This document shows positions 6,393 to 13,317 of a DNA stretch of 64,000 nt, piece after piece; positions within the stretch are counted from its first letter, which is position 1, and each line of letters begins with the position of its first letter. The DNA is taken from NCBI GenBank assembly GCA_903953565.1, contig CAJBKE010000033.1:115210-179209 (forward strand), written 5' to 3'. A program made the position numbers and the translations under genes. Origin of the DNA: an uncultured Verrucomicrobiota bacterium (GTDB lineage: Bacteria; Verrucomicrobiota; Verrucomicrobiia; Chthoniobacterales; JACTMZ01). The notes below the pieces were generated by a model, which did no database searches, was not told the origin of the DNA, and saw only the letters and a list, made by a program, of their open reading frames with translations.

Positions 6393-7886
6393 ATGAAAAT
6401 TCTCCACGTAGTGGCGCTCATCCAGGCTTCGACCGGGGGGCCGGCGGTTTCGGTGACCCGGTTGGCTTCGGAGCAGGCGAAGATGGGTCACGAGGTAACG
6501 CTGGCTTGCTTGGATTATCCGCACCTAGGTCCGCAAGTAGCGGCGCCGGGGGTGCGTATGGTTTCGGTGAAAGGAAACGTTCTCGCGGTGCGGGGGCGCG
6601 GATGGTGTCCGGAGTTTCGGCGCCTGCTGCGGGAGGAGGCTACAAAAGCGGATGTCGTGCACAATCATGGTTTGTGGATGTGGCCGAATGCTTATGCGCG
6701 GGAAGCAGCGGTAGCGGCGGGCAAGCCGTTGATCATTTCACCGCGGGGGATGCTCGAGGCTTGGTCGCTGGGTCGGAGCAAGCTGCGCAAGGCGGTGGCT
6801 TGGCGGTTGTTCGAGAGGAAGAATGTGCAGTCGGCGGTGATGTTTCATGCGACGGCCGCGAGCGAAGCTCGCAGTATTGAGGAAATTCTTAGCCACAGCC
6901 GACCGCAGGGAGACGGCGTGAGGCGAAGCCGAGGGCAAATTAACGCGAGCGGAGAAAAGGCAAGCCACGGATTAACGCGGATTAAAGGCAGGATAAGTCC
7001 GGGCGGCTGCGCCGACCGGACTGGAGGGGAATGCTCAAGCCCGGGGACCCCGGGCTCTCGCAATGCGTCCTCAAACGAAGACGGCATAAAACTTAAAACC
7101 ACCACCGGCGTGCCGATTGTTGTGGCTCCGAATGGGGTGGATTTGCCGGATTTGGGGCGTAGGCCGGGGCGGGAAATTCTCGAAAAGAAGTTTCCGCAGC
7201 TCAAAGACAGGCGATGGGTCGTGTTCATGTCACGGTTGCATCCGAAGAAAGGCAGCGACGTTTTGCTGCGCGCTTGGCGCAAGCAGCAAAACGTCGAGCA
7301 TGGAGCAGGCCTTCCGGCTCGTAGCGCCTACAGGTCGGAGAGGAGCATGGAGCAGGGGGCGAGTGAGAGGAAAGAGACTAAAAGACCGATAGACCAAGAG
7401 ACGAAGGACTCGCCTCTCCTCGTCCTCGCTGGTCCGGACCTAATTGGTTATCGGAAGGACATTGAGAGAATGATCAAGGAGCTTGGGCTCGGGCATTCTG
7501 TGGTGATAACGGGGGAAGTGGCGGGAGAGGAGAAAGACTGCTTGTTGGCTAATGCGGATGTTTTTGTGCTGCCGAGTTACTCAGAGAATTTTGGGATTGT
7601 CGTTGCGGAGGCGATGGCTTGGGGGCGTCCGGTAATTGCTTCGACGGGGACGCCTTGGAAAGAGATTGCTGACGTTGGTGCGGGGTGGTGGGTGAAACCG
7701 GAGGAGGATGCGCTCGCGCAGGCGCTGCACGAGGCGCTAGGCAAGGGGCGAGAGCAGTTGGATGCTATGGGTGCCAAGGGACGGGCCTTGGTTGAGCACC
7801 GCTATACTTGGGCTGAGCCGGCAGGCAAACTCGTGAGAGCTTATGAAGAAATTAGTGATCGAAAGACCAAAAGACAAAGAGACTAA
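6393..7886 (+). CDS. Family 4 glycosyltransferase with two large repeat insertions
   Basis: 497 residues from ATG 6393 ('MKILHVVALIQASTGGPA'), about 100 longer than a typical GT4 enzyme. The N-terminal acceptor domain includes 'VVHNHGLWMWPNAYA' and 'PLIISPRGMLEAWSLG'. The donor domain includes 'VVFMSRLHPKKGSDVLL', 'DVFVLPSYSENFGIVVAEA' (E-x7-E) and 'GRPVIASTGTPWKEI'. Residues ~166-231, at the hinge before 'VPIVVAPNGVDLP', are coded by element copy 6. Residues ~299-340 are coded by a mosaic of heptamers, a TGTAGCG-type half palindrome and octamers. The final residues also derive from octamers. Similar to WcaL/WcaC-like chain-extending transferases; specificity unknown. Confidence 0.9.
   Translation: MKILHVVALIQASTGGPAVSVTRLASEQAKMGHEVTLACLDYPHLGPQVAAPGVRMVSVKGNVLAVRGRGWCPEFRRLLREEATKADVVHNHGLWMWPNAYAREAAVAAGKPLIISPRGMLEAWSLGRSKLRKAVAWRLFERKNVQSAVMFHATAASEARSIEEILSHSRPQGDGVRRSRGQINASGEKASHGLTRIKGRISPGGCADRTGGECSSPGTPGSRNASSNEDGIKLKTTTGVPIVVAPNGVDLPDLGRRPGREILEKKFPQLKDRRWVVFMSRLHPKKGSDVLLRAWRKQQNVEHGAGLPARSAYRSERSMEQGASERKETKRPIDQETKDSPLLVLAGPDLIGYRKDIERMIKELGLGHSVVITGEVAGEEKDCLLANADVFVLPSYSENFGIVVAEAMAWGRPVIASTGTPWKEIADVGAGWWVKPEEDALAQALHEALGKGREQLDAMGAKGRALVEHRYTWAEPAGKLVRAYEEISDRKTKRQRD
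6889..7080 (+). repeat. Multi-hairpin repeat element, copy 6 (inside CDS, with left arm)
   Basis: Contains the outer start TTAGCCACAGCCG and a left arm nearly identical to that of copy 2 (ACGGCGTGAGGCGAAGCC and onward). Then come inner AAGCCACGGATTAACGCGG, hairpin 1 at 6996-7022, and hairpin 2 at 7038-7056 with a 9-bp perfect stem (AGCCCGGGG/CCCCGGGCT). Hairpin 3 is absent. It is read in the same frame as copies 1 and 4. Confidence 0.85.
7376..7407 (+). repeat. Octamer tract, 4 units
   Basis: Units gactaaaa, gaccgata, gaccaaga and gacgaagg sit within the second insertion of the glycosyltransferase at 6393-7886. Heptamers (gagcatg, gagcagg) precede it, on either side of a short GGCTCGTAGCGCCTACAGG palindrome at 7312-7335. 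Confidence 0.7.
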
Positions 7887-7896
7887 GAGTCCGAAA
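7857..7896 (+). repeat. Octamer tract, 5 units, spanning a stop codon
   Basis: Units gatcgaaa, gaccaaaa, gacaaaga, gactaaga and gtccgaaa; the TAA of the fourth unit ends the upstream gene. AACTGAC-type heptamers follow at 7911-7935, just before the next start codon. Confidence 0.7.
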
Positions 7897-7947
7897 TGCA
7901 AGACTCGGCCAACTGACGACTGACTGCTGCCAACCTACGTTGTTCGT

Positions 7948-9105
7948 ATGAAAATCACCATTGCTACAGGGCCGATTTTTCCGGTGCCGGCTGTGCGCGG
8001 CGGGGCGGTGCAGCGGCTGTGGGACGGATTGGCACGGGAGTTTGTGCAGCGGGGGCATGAGGTGACGATTTTTGCGCGGGAGTTTCCCGGTCAGGCGACC
8101 GAGGAGACGGTCGATGGAATTCGCTATGTGCGGCGGGGTGGTTACGAGCAGAGCACGTCGATCAAACGGGATTTGGTACAATGCCTGCTTTATGCGTTGA
8201 AAACGGCGCGGCATGTGCCTCCGGGTGATGTGGTGGTTACGAACGATTTTTGGATGCCTGCCATTTTGCCGTGGTTTAACGGGAAAGTCGGCGGGGTGAT
8301 CGCCAGCATCGCCCGTTTTCCGAAGCGTCAATTTTTCCTCTACAAAAAATGTGCAGCAATCGCTCCGGTATCCGGAAGTGTAGCCCGGGGCATCCGCGAC
8401 CAGACGCCGTGCATTGCGGACAAAGTCACCGTGGTGCCGAACTGTGTTGATGCGGCTTTTCTCGATCCATTGCCAAGCAAGCAGCCCAAAGCCGTAGTGC
8501 GTGTTCTTTTTGTCGGGCGGATTCATCCGGAGAAGGGGTTGGGGTTGCTGGCAAACGCGCTGCGTTTGCTGGCAGCTAGAGACCAAAAGACCAAAAGACC
8601 AAAAGACGAAGAGCTTGGATGGGAGTGTGTGTTGGTCGGGCCGGTGAAGCAGAGTGAGGGCGGTGGCGGCGAAATGTTTGCCGAGGAGTTGAAGCGACAA
8701 CTCGCCGGTTTGCCCGTTAGGTTTCGGTCGCCGGTCTATAGTCCACGCGAGTTGGCCGCCGTGTACGACACGGGAGATATACTTCTCTACCCTTCGGTTG
8801 CGGAAACAGGTGAAGCTATGCCTCTGGCTCCCCTCGAGGGTATGGCGAGGGGGCTCGTGCCTGTTGTATCGGATATCGCCGCCTTCCGCGAATATCTCGA
8901 GCCGGGTGCGAATGGGATAGTGTTCGATCATCGGACGCCCCAGGCAGCAGCGAATTTGGCCGCATCGCTGCGGGACTTGATCGGAGATCCGGCCCGGCGC
9001 GAACGGATGGGCACGGCGGCGCGGCAGACGGCGGAGAACTTTTCCCCGGCGGCCGTTGCAGATAAATACCTGCAACTGTTCGAAAAGGTGATATCAGGCA
9101 CGTGA
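7948..9105 (+). CDS. Family 4 glycosyltransferase
   Basis: 385 residues from ATG 7948 ('MKITIATGPIFPVPAVRGG', with the glycine-rich loop expected near the N-terminus of GT4 enzymes). The donor domain starts at 'VRVLFVGRIHPEKGLGLL'. The second motif is 'ETGEAMPLAPLEGMARG', keeping E-x7-E. About 11 residues at ~211-222 (Lys/Arg/Asp/Gln) are coded by an octamer tract inserted in the loop after the first helix of the donor domain. It ends in a 4-bp overlap with the acetyltransferase gene, which suggests co-translation. Sugar specificity unknown. Confidence 0.92.
   Translation: MKITIATGPIFPVPAVRGGAVQRLWDGLAREFVQRGHEVTIFAREFPGQATEETVDGIRYVRRGGYEQSTSIKRDLVQCLLYALKTARHVPPGDVVVTNDFWMPAILPWFNGKVGGVIASIARFPKRQFFLYKKCAAIAPVSGSVARGIRDQTPCIADKVTVVPNCVDAAFLDPLPSKQPKAVVRVLFVGRIHPEKGLGLLANALRLLAARDQKTKRPKDEELGWECVLVGPVKQSEGGGGEMFAEELKRQLAGLPVRFRSPVYSPRELAAVYDTGDILLYPSVAETGEAMPLAPLEGMARGLVPVVSDIAAFREYLEPGANGIVFDHRTPQAAANLAASLRDLIGDPARRERMGTAARQTAENFSPAAVADKYLQLFEKVISGT
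8581..8612 (+). repeat. Octamer tract, 4 units (three identical)
   Basis: Three perfect gaccaaaa units and one gacgaaga, the most regular octamer tract in the window, inside an intact glycosyltransferase gene. Gain or loss of one 8-nt unit would shift the frame. Confidence 0.85.
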
Positions 9106-9638
9106 CGATGGACATCGAGGCAAACCGCAGGAGCGAGAAATACAGTCGCGGGGAGTTGATGGGGCGTTTCCTTTGGGCGTGTTGCACGCCGCTGTTTCGT
9201 TGGAGTCCGCGGCTGTGCTGGGGATGGCGGCGTTTTTTGCTGAGGTTGTTCGGGGCGAAGGTCGGGGCGCGGGTGCATATCCATCCGTCGGCGTGGATTT
9301 TTCTGCCGTGGAATCTGGAGATCGGCGATTGGTCCTCTGTCGGCTTTGACGCGTTGCTCTACAATCTCGGGCCGATGCGAATCGGCGAGCGGGTGACTAT
9401 TTCGCAACGCGCGCATCTCTGCGGAGGCACGCACAGGTTCCGCGAACCCTCGATGCCGCTGGTGCGGGCGGCGATCACAGTGGGTGACGAGGTCTGGATC
9501 TGCGCGGATGCTTTTGTCGGGCCGGGTGTGATGGTCGGCGCCCGGGCGGTAGTTGGGGCGGGAGCCGTCGTGATGAGAAGCGTGCACGAGGGAAAGATCG
9601 TGACCGGCAACCCGGCGCGGGAAACGGGCGAGCGCTAG
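9102..9638 (+). CDS. WcaF-like polysaccharide O-acetyltransferase (left-handed beta-helix)
   Basis: 178 residues from GTG 9102, which overlaps the previous stop (GTGA); ATG 9108 is an alternative start. It shows hexapeptide-repeat character ('LEIGDWSSVGFDAL', 'MRIGERVTISQRAHLC', 'ITVGDEVWICADAFVGPGV', 'MVGARAVVGAGAVV') and ends with the family's 'GNPARE'-type motif. Such enzymes transfer acetyl from acetyl-CoA to a sugar hydroxyl of the polysaccharide repeat unit. The position inside the glycosyltransferase run supports a decorating role. Confidence 0.9.
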   Translation: MTMDIEANRRSEKYSRGELMGRFLWACCTPLFRWSPRLCWGWRRFLLRLFGAKVGARVHIHPSAWIFLPWNLEIGDWSSVGFDALLYNLGPMRIGERVTISQRAHLCGGTHRFREPSMPLVRAAITVGDEVWICADAFVGPGVMVGARAVVGAGAVVMRSVHEGKIVTGNPARETGER

Positions 9639-9665
9639 CAACCGGGGCGTTAACGAAGCAAAGAA

Positions 9666-10499
9666 GTGTTTTCCATCCTCATCCTGACGAAAAACGAGGA
9701 GGCCAATATCGCGGCCTGTCTCGATTCGGTGGCGTGGTGCGACGATGTGGTGGTCTTGGATTCGCACAGCACGGACCGAACGCGGGATATCGCGGTGGCG
9801 CGCGGGGCGCGCGTCTTCGAGAGGGTTTTCGATGACTTCGGGGCCCAGCGGAACTATGCCCTGGATCAGGTCGAATTCCGTTATCCTTGGGTGTTCCACC
9901 TAGATGCGGATGAGCGGTTCAACGATGCCCTGCAGCGGGAGTGCGAGGAGGCGATCGCGAAGGACGAGTGCAGTGCCTACTTCGTAGCCAACCGGATTAT
10001 TTTTCTCGGGCGCTGGATCAAGCACAGCTCGCAGTATCCTTACCATCAGGTGCGGTTGGTGAAACGGGGTGAAGCGCGGTTTGCCAAGGCGGGGCATGGT
10101 CAGCGGGAAGATGCACCGCATCGCGGGGCCGGGTATTTGCAAACTCCCTACGACCACCTGAACTTCAGCAAAGGCATCGCCGACTGGGTGGACCGTCATA
10201 ATCGCTACTCGAGCGAGGAGGCAGCAGAAGCGGCGGCGCTCTGCGAGGGGCCGCTGCCTCTAGGTGATCTTCTTTCCGGTGACTCGCTGGCGCGGAAGCG
10301 GGCGCTGAAGCGTCTGCATGCGCGGTTGCCGGCGCGGTGGTTGTGGAAGTTTCTGTATCTTTATGTGGGCAAGGGGGGATTTCTCGACGGGTATCCGGGT
10401 TTCGCCTACTGCATGTTGAATGGGTTTTATGACTTTTTGATTTCCGTGAAGATCTCGGAGACCAGATCGAGAAGACAGGCCACGGATAGACACGGATGA
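9666..10499 (+). CDS. Family 2 glycosyltransferase (WaaE/KdtX-like)
   Basis: 277 residues from GTG 9666 ('MFSILILTKNEEANIAACL'), a GT-A fold signature. 'VVVLDSHSTDRT' and 'WVFHLDADERF' give the DxD-type metal/nucleotide site. Downstream residues ('LGRWIKHSSQYPYHQVRLV') are typical of the lipopolysaccharide-core beta-glucosyltransferase group. The last ~10 residues and the stop codon are contributed by element copy 7, so the original C-terminus may have been replaced. Substrate unknown. Confidence 0.9.
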   Translation: MFSILILTKNEEANIAACLDSVAWCDDVVVLDSHSTDRTRDIAVARGARVFERVFDDFGAQRNYALDQVEFRYPWVFHLDADERFNDALQRECEEAIAKDECSAYFVANRIIFLGRWIKHSSQYPYHQVRLVKRGEARFAKAGHGQREDAPHRGAGYLQTPYDHLNFSKGIADWVDRHNRYSSEEAAEAAALCEGPLPLGDLLSGDSLARKRALKRLHARLPARWLWKFLYLYVGKGGFLDGYPGFAYCMLNGFYDFLISVKISETRSRRQATDRHG

Positions 10500-10560
10500 A
10501 AGGCAGGATAAGTCCGTTCGACCGCGCGACCGGACTTGAGGAGATGCGGCTGACAGATGA
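10484..10560 (+). repeat. Multi-hairpin repeat element, copy 7 (short, over a gene end)
   Basis: Contains CCACGGATAGACACGGATGA (its TGA stops the GT2 gene) and hairpin 1 at 10510-10536 (AAGTCCG...CGGACTT). A weak remnant of hairpin 2 follows, with the GATGACC loop sequence also seen in copies 2 and 3. Confidence 0.75.
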
Positions 10561-10679
10561 CCTTGTCCGCCGCAAATCGTCCGCCAAGCAAGGAGGCAAG
10601 TGAACAAGAAGGCCTCACACGCACAAGGACAGGTTATGCAAAAACCAAAATCCTTGTCGGCCTCGACAAACTTCGCCCT

Positions 10680-11927
10680 ATGAAAACTTACGTTTTCACC
10701 AACCGAGTCTACCCGCCGGTGGGCGGAGCCACGGGGGAATTGCTCAAGGAACTGGCGGAGGGATTGGTGGCGGGCGGAGATAGAGTGGTGGTAGTGACGA
10801 GCCGTGAGCATGGAGCTGGGAGCGTGGAGCAGGGAGAGGTCGGAGACCGGAGTTCGGAAGTCGGATACCAGAAAAGAGAGGCCAAAGGACAGAAGTCGAC
10901 CGCCGCTCATAGAGCGCCGCTACAAAATAGGGAGGCCATCAACGGGGTGGAAGTGGTTCGGGTGGGGACGGTGCCTTTTACAAGGGAATCGCATTGGCGG
11001 CGGGCGTTGAGTTATCTGGGGTTGTATCCGCAGTTGATGTGGCAGGTGTGGAAGCTGGGGCAGGTCGATGCGGTGGTTTCAATGACGGATCCCCCGTTGC
11101 AGGTCGCGGCAGTAACGTTGGCCTCGTGCCGCGCCAAGAAGAAGATTCATTGGGCTCAGGATGTGTATCCTGAATTGGCGGAAGAGTTGGGCGTCATCCC
11201 GCGCGGTGGTTTGCTGGCGCGGGTCCTGCGGTTCGTTTCGACATGGGCGCTGCGGCGTCAGGATGAAGTGGTGGCCGTCGGACGATGCATGCGGGAGCGG
11301 TTGATTCGTCGCGGGGTCGATGCGGGGAAGATTGAGGTGATTCCGAATTGGAGTTCGGTGGCGCCGGTGACGGCGGAGAAAGTGCAGGCCATGCGGGAGC
11401 GGTTGGGGTGGGAAGGCAAATTCATCATGCTCTATTCGGGCAACATCGGGTTGGCCCATGATTTCGAGACTTTAACCGGTGCGGCGAAGTTGCTCGAGGG
11501 AGGTGGAGTGCAGATGGTTTTCGCCGGTGAAGGGCCGCGATTGGAGCAAGTGCGCCGCGATACGGCGGGGCTCGAGCACGTAAGCTTCCTGCCGTCGCAG
11601 CCGAAGGAGGATTTGTCGGCGTTTCTCGCCGCGGCGGATGCGCATTTGGTCAGCGTGCGGGCGGGGCTGGAGGGGTTGGTCGTGCCGAGCAAGGCCTACG
11701 GGATCTTCGCCGCCGGGCGTCCGATTTTCTACGTGGGCGGGGCCGATGCCGAGGTGGCCAAGGTGATTGCGAAAAGCGGCTGCGGGGCGGTCATCCCGAA
11801 CGGTGACGCGTCTGCGTTGGCCGAGGCAATCAAGCAGGCGGTGCTGCCGCGCGGGCAGTCCCGTGTTGCCCCGACGGGAGGCTTTGCCAAGGCGCTGGCC
11901 AACTGGCGGGAAGTCTTGCAGGGGTAG
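10680..11927 (+). CDS. WbuB/WcaI-like family 4 glycosyltransferase
   Basis: 415 residues from ATG 10680 ('MKTYVFTNRVYPPVGGATG'). The frame is open further upstream, but that part is repeat-derived, so the first typical GT4 start is chosen. 'IHWAQDVYPELAEELG', 'KIEVIPNWSS', 'FIMLYSGNIGLAHDFETL' and 'GLVVPSKAYGIFAAGRP' match the WbuB-like subgroup that handles N-acetylated aminosugars or fucose in O-antigen and colanic acid pathways (subgroup by recall). Residues ~42-84 come from nine heptamers plus a half palindrome at 10900-10924. It is the last gene of the polysaccharide run. Confidence 0.9.
   Translation: MKTYVFTNRVYPPVGGATGELLKELAEGLVAGGDRVVVVTSREHGAGSVEQGEVGDRSSEVGYQKREAKGQKSTAAHRAPLQNREAINGVEVVRVGTVPFTRESHWRRALSYLGLYPQLMWQVWKLGQVDAVVSMTDPPLQVAAVTLASCRAKKKIHWAQDVYPELAEELGVIPRGGLLARVLRFVSTWALRRQDEVVAVGRCMRERLIRRGVDAGKIEVIPNWSSVAPVTAEKVQAMRERLGWEGKFIMLYSGNIGLAHDFETLTGAAKLLEGGGVQMVFAGEGPRLEQVRRDTAGLEHVSFLPSQPKEDLSAFLAAADAHLVSVRAGLEGLVVPSKAYGIFAAGRPIFYVGGADAEVAKVIAKSGCGAVIPNGDASALAEAIKQAVLPRGQSRVAPTGGFAKALANWREVLQG
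10806..10868 (+). repeat. Heptamer tract, 9 units (GAGCNNG changing to CGGANNN)
   Basis: Units gagcatg, gagctgg, gagcgtg, gagcagg, gagaggt, cggagac, cggagtt, cggaagt and cggatac are translated in the N-terminal domain of a glycosyltransferase. The unit core drifts along the tract from GAGC to CGGA. Confidence 0.85.
10900..10924 (+). repeat. Half copy of the TGTAGCG palindrome, inside CDS
   Basis: CGCTC-ATA-GAGCG hairpin followed by CCGCTACA. The copy at 22165-22187 has the same ATA loop and tail but a GGTC/GACC stem. Read in frame. Confidence 0.7.
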
Positions 11928-11981
11928 CGGCCAGCGGACATTGCCCGCAAATAGGAGTGCGCCGCAGGGCGTGCTTGGGGA

Positions 11982-12010
11982 TTGACAGCGGCGGCGGCCT
12001 TTTTCATATT
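11982..12010 (+). promoter_or_regulatory. Sigma-70-type promoter of tRNA-Gly
   Basis: Perfect -35 TTGACA at 11982-11987, a 17-bp spacer, and -10 CATATT at 12005-12010. The mature tRNA begins at 12022, so the predicted start leaves a 5-nt leader. Confidence 0.8.
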
Positions 12011-12021
12011 TCCCCGCTTTC

Positions 12022-12094
12022 GCGGGTGTAGCTCAGTTGGTAGAGCACTTCCTTGCCAAGGAAGATGTCGCGAGTTCGAGTCTCGTCACCCGCT
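12022..12094 (+). tRNA. tRNA-Gly (GCC)
   Basis: 73 nt. Acceptor stem GCGGGTG/CACCCGC, D arm GCTCAGTTGGTAGAGC, anticodon stem CTTCC/GGAAG around TTGCCAA (anticodon GCC), and T arm GAGTTCGAGTCTC. CCA is not encoded. Confidence 0.95.
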
Positions 12095-12176
12095 CTCCCC
12101 TTCATTACCAACGCTTAATGGGGATAGGTGGTCCCAAAATAGGCCAAAACACTAACAAACTCCTAACAAGCTTTGC

Positions 12177-12206
12177 GGCGCGGTGTTTTCCGCGCCGTTT
12201 TTTTTT
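12177..12206 (+). terminator. Rho-independent terminator after tRNA-Gly
   Basis: 7-bp stem GGCGCGG/CCGCGCC with loop TGTTTT, then G and a run of nine T, 83 nt beyond the tRNA. Confidence 0.85.
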
Positions 12207-12325
12207 GGCCCGGCGGAGAGCGTGGCGGACGATGTTTTGTTGCGCTCGGAGGCAGGGTGAAAGTAGGGTTTGCCCTCCGTTGCGGGGGCGACTTGCGTGG
12301 CGGTGTCTTAGTCCTCTTTTGCGCG

Positions 12326-12904
12326 ATGAAATTTTTATGGTTTACCTCGGCCGCAGTGGCGGTGTGTTTTCTTGCAGTGGGTTGCAACCGGAAAGCGCCG
12401 GATGATGCGGGAACGGAGCCAACGGCGGAGGCTAGTCCGGTCGCCGAGGTAGAGGCCACCGAAGTGGTGGAAATCGTGGAATCCCCGACCGGGGAAGTGG
12501 CGGCGCCCTCGGCCGTTTTGTTGGAGTCGAAGGTTGAGCCGATGTCTCCCGAGTCGGTGCCCGGACTTTATCGCGATCCGTCGGCGCCCGAGGTGCTCTA
12601 TGAGTTCATGGAGGGCGACCGTTGGTCGGCCACTTGGCAGCCGGATGACAAGAGCCGCGGCCTGATGATGGAAGGAGTCTACCAGGTGGAGAAGGGCGGG
12701 GTGGTGCATTTGCGCGTCATGCAATTCGGCCGGCGAGATGCGTTTCTGGGTGACGACTGGGATCGGCGTACGCCGCCGCATCCGCGTCCGCGCGGTTTCT
12801 TCCGCATCGAGGACAATGCACTCGTCATGATGTCCAACGGAACAGCCCAGGCTTTCACTATGGCGCCGTTCACGGCTGCGCGTTTGATGAAGGTGGCGCA
12901 GTAG
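12326..12904 (+). CDS. Hypothetical lipoprotein
   Basis: 192 residues from ATG 12326. The frame is open upstream, but that region overlaps the terminator. The hydrophobic N-terminus ends in lipobox LAVGC with Cys at residue 20, so the protein is probably lipidated and membrane-attached. Residues ~25-75 are acidic and low in complexity (Glu/Ala/Val/Pro); residues ~85-190 form the globular part ('VLYEFMEGDRWSATWQ', 'GVYQVEKGGVVHLRVMQFG'). I do not recognise a family. It stands alone between the tRNA and the CDGSH gene. Confidence 0.75.
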   Translation: MKFLWFTSAAVAVCFLAVGCNRKAPDDAGTEPTAEASPVAEVEATEVVEIVESPTGEVAAPSAVLLESKVEPMSPESVPGLYRDPSAPEVLYEFMEGDRWSATWQPDDKSRGLMMEGVYQVEKGGVVHLRVMQFGRRDAFLGDDWDRRTPPHPRPRGFFRIEDNALVMMSNGTAQAFTMAPFTAARLMKVAQ

Positions 12905-12990
12905 GCGGAAGCTGTGAGCAAAAGGGTCGCGGCATGGAGTGGGCGCGCGCCGAGGTTGCGTCGCGCGCATTGAGGTGTTAGGAGACCGCC

Positions 12991-13230
12991 ATGGAAACCC
13001 CGAATACCTGCCAAAAGTCACCGAAGGTTGAGGAAATGGAACCTGGCACCTACTGGTGGTGCTCTTGCGGTTACTCCTCAACGCAGCCGTTCTGCGATGG
13101 CGCGCACAAAGGAAAAGGCTTGAAGCCGGTGAAGGTGGAGATCACGGAGAAAAAACGGGTGGCCTGGTGCATGTGCAAGCACACGGCGACGCCGCCTTAC
13201 TGCGACGGTTCGCACGCCAAGCTGGTCTGA
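12991..13230 (+). CDS. Twin CDGSH iron-sulfur protein
   Basis: 79 residues from ATG 12991, preceded by a usable ribosome site (TAGGAGA). Two CDGSH-type zinc-finger-like motifs are visible: 'CSCGYSSTQPFCDGAH' (residues ~24-39) and 'CMCKHTATPPYCDGSH' (~60-75). Each has the Cys3-His set that binds a 2Fe-2S cluster in the mitoNEET/CDGSH family. Small bacterial members with tandem motifs are thought to carry clusters or electrons; the partner is unknown. Both motifs are complete. Confidence 0.92.
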   Translation: METPNTCQKSPKVEEMEPGTYWWCSCGYSSTQPFCDGAHKGKGLKPVKVEITEKKRVAWCMCKHTATPPYCDGSHAKLV

Positions 13231-13317
13231 AAGGCGCCAAACCGGAGCTATTCAGAGGCTTTCGACCACCTATGGCACTGATCGCACGAATAGAAGAGAA
13301 AGCGGCCAGGGTGGGGC

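Noticed and set aside
10557-10679. Upstream extension of the last glycosyltransferase
   Set aside because: The extra 41 residues come from element copy 7 and flanking sequence; the GT4 N-terminus starts at 10680.
1-11927. Insertion sequences or transposons in the polysaccharide cluster
   Set aside because: The repeats are short and non-coding; no transposase fragment was found in any frame.
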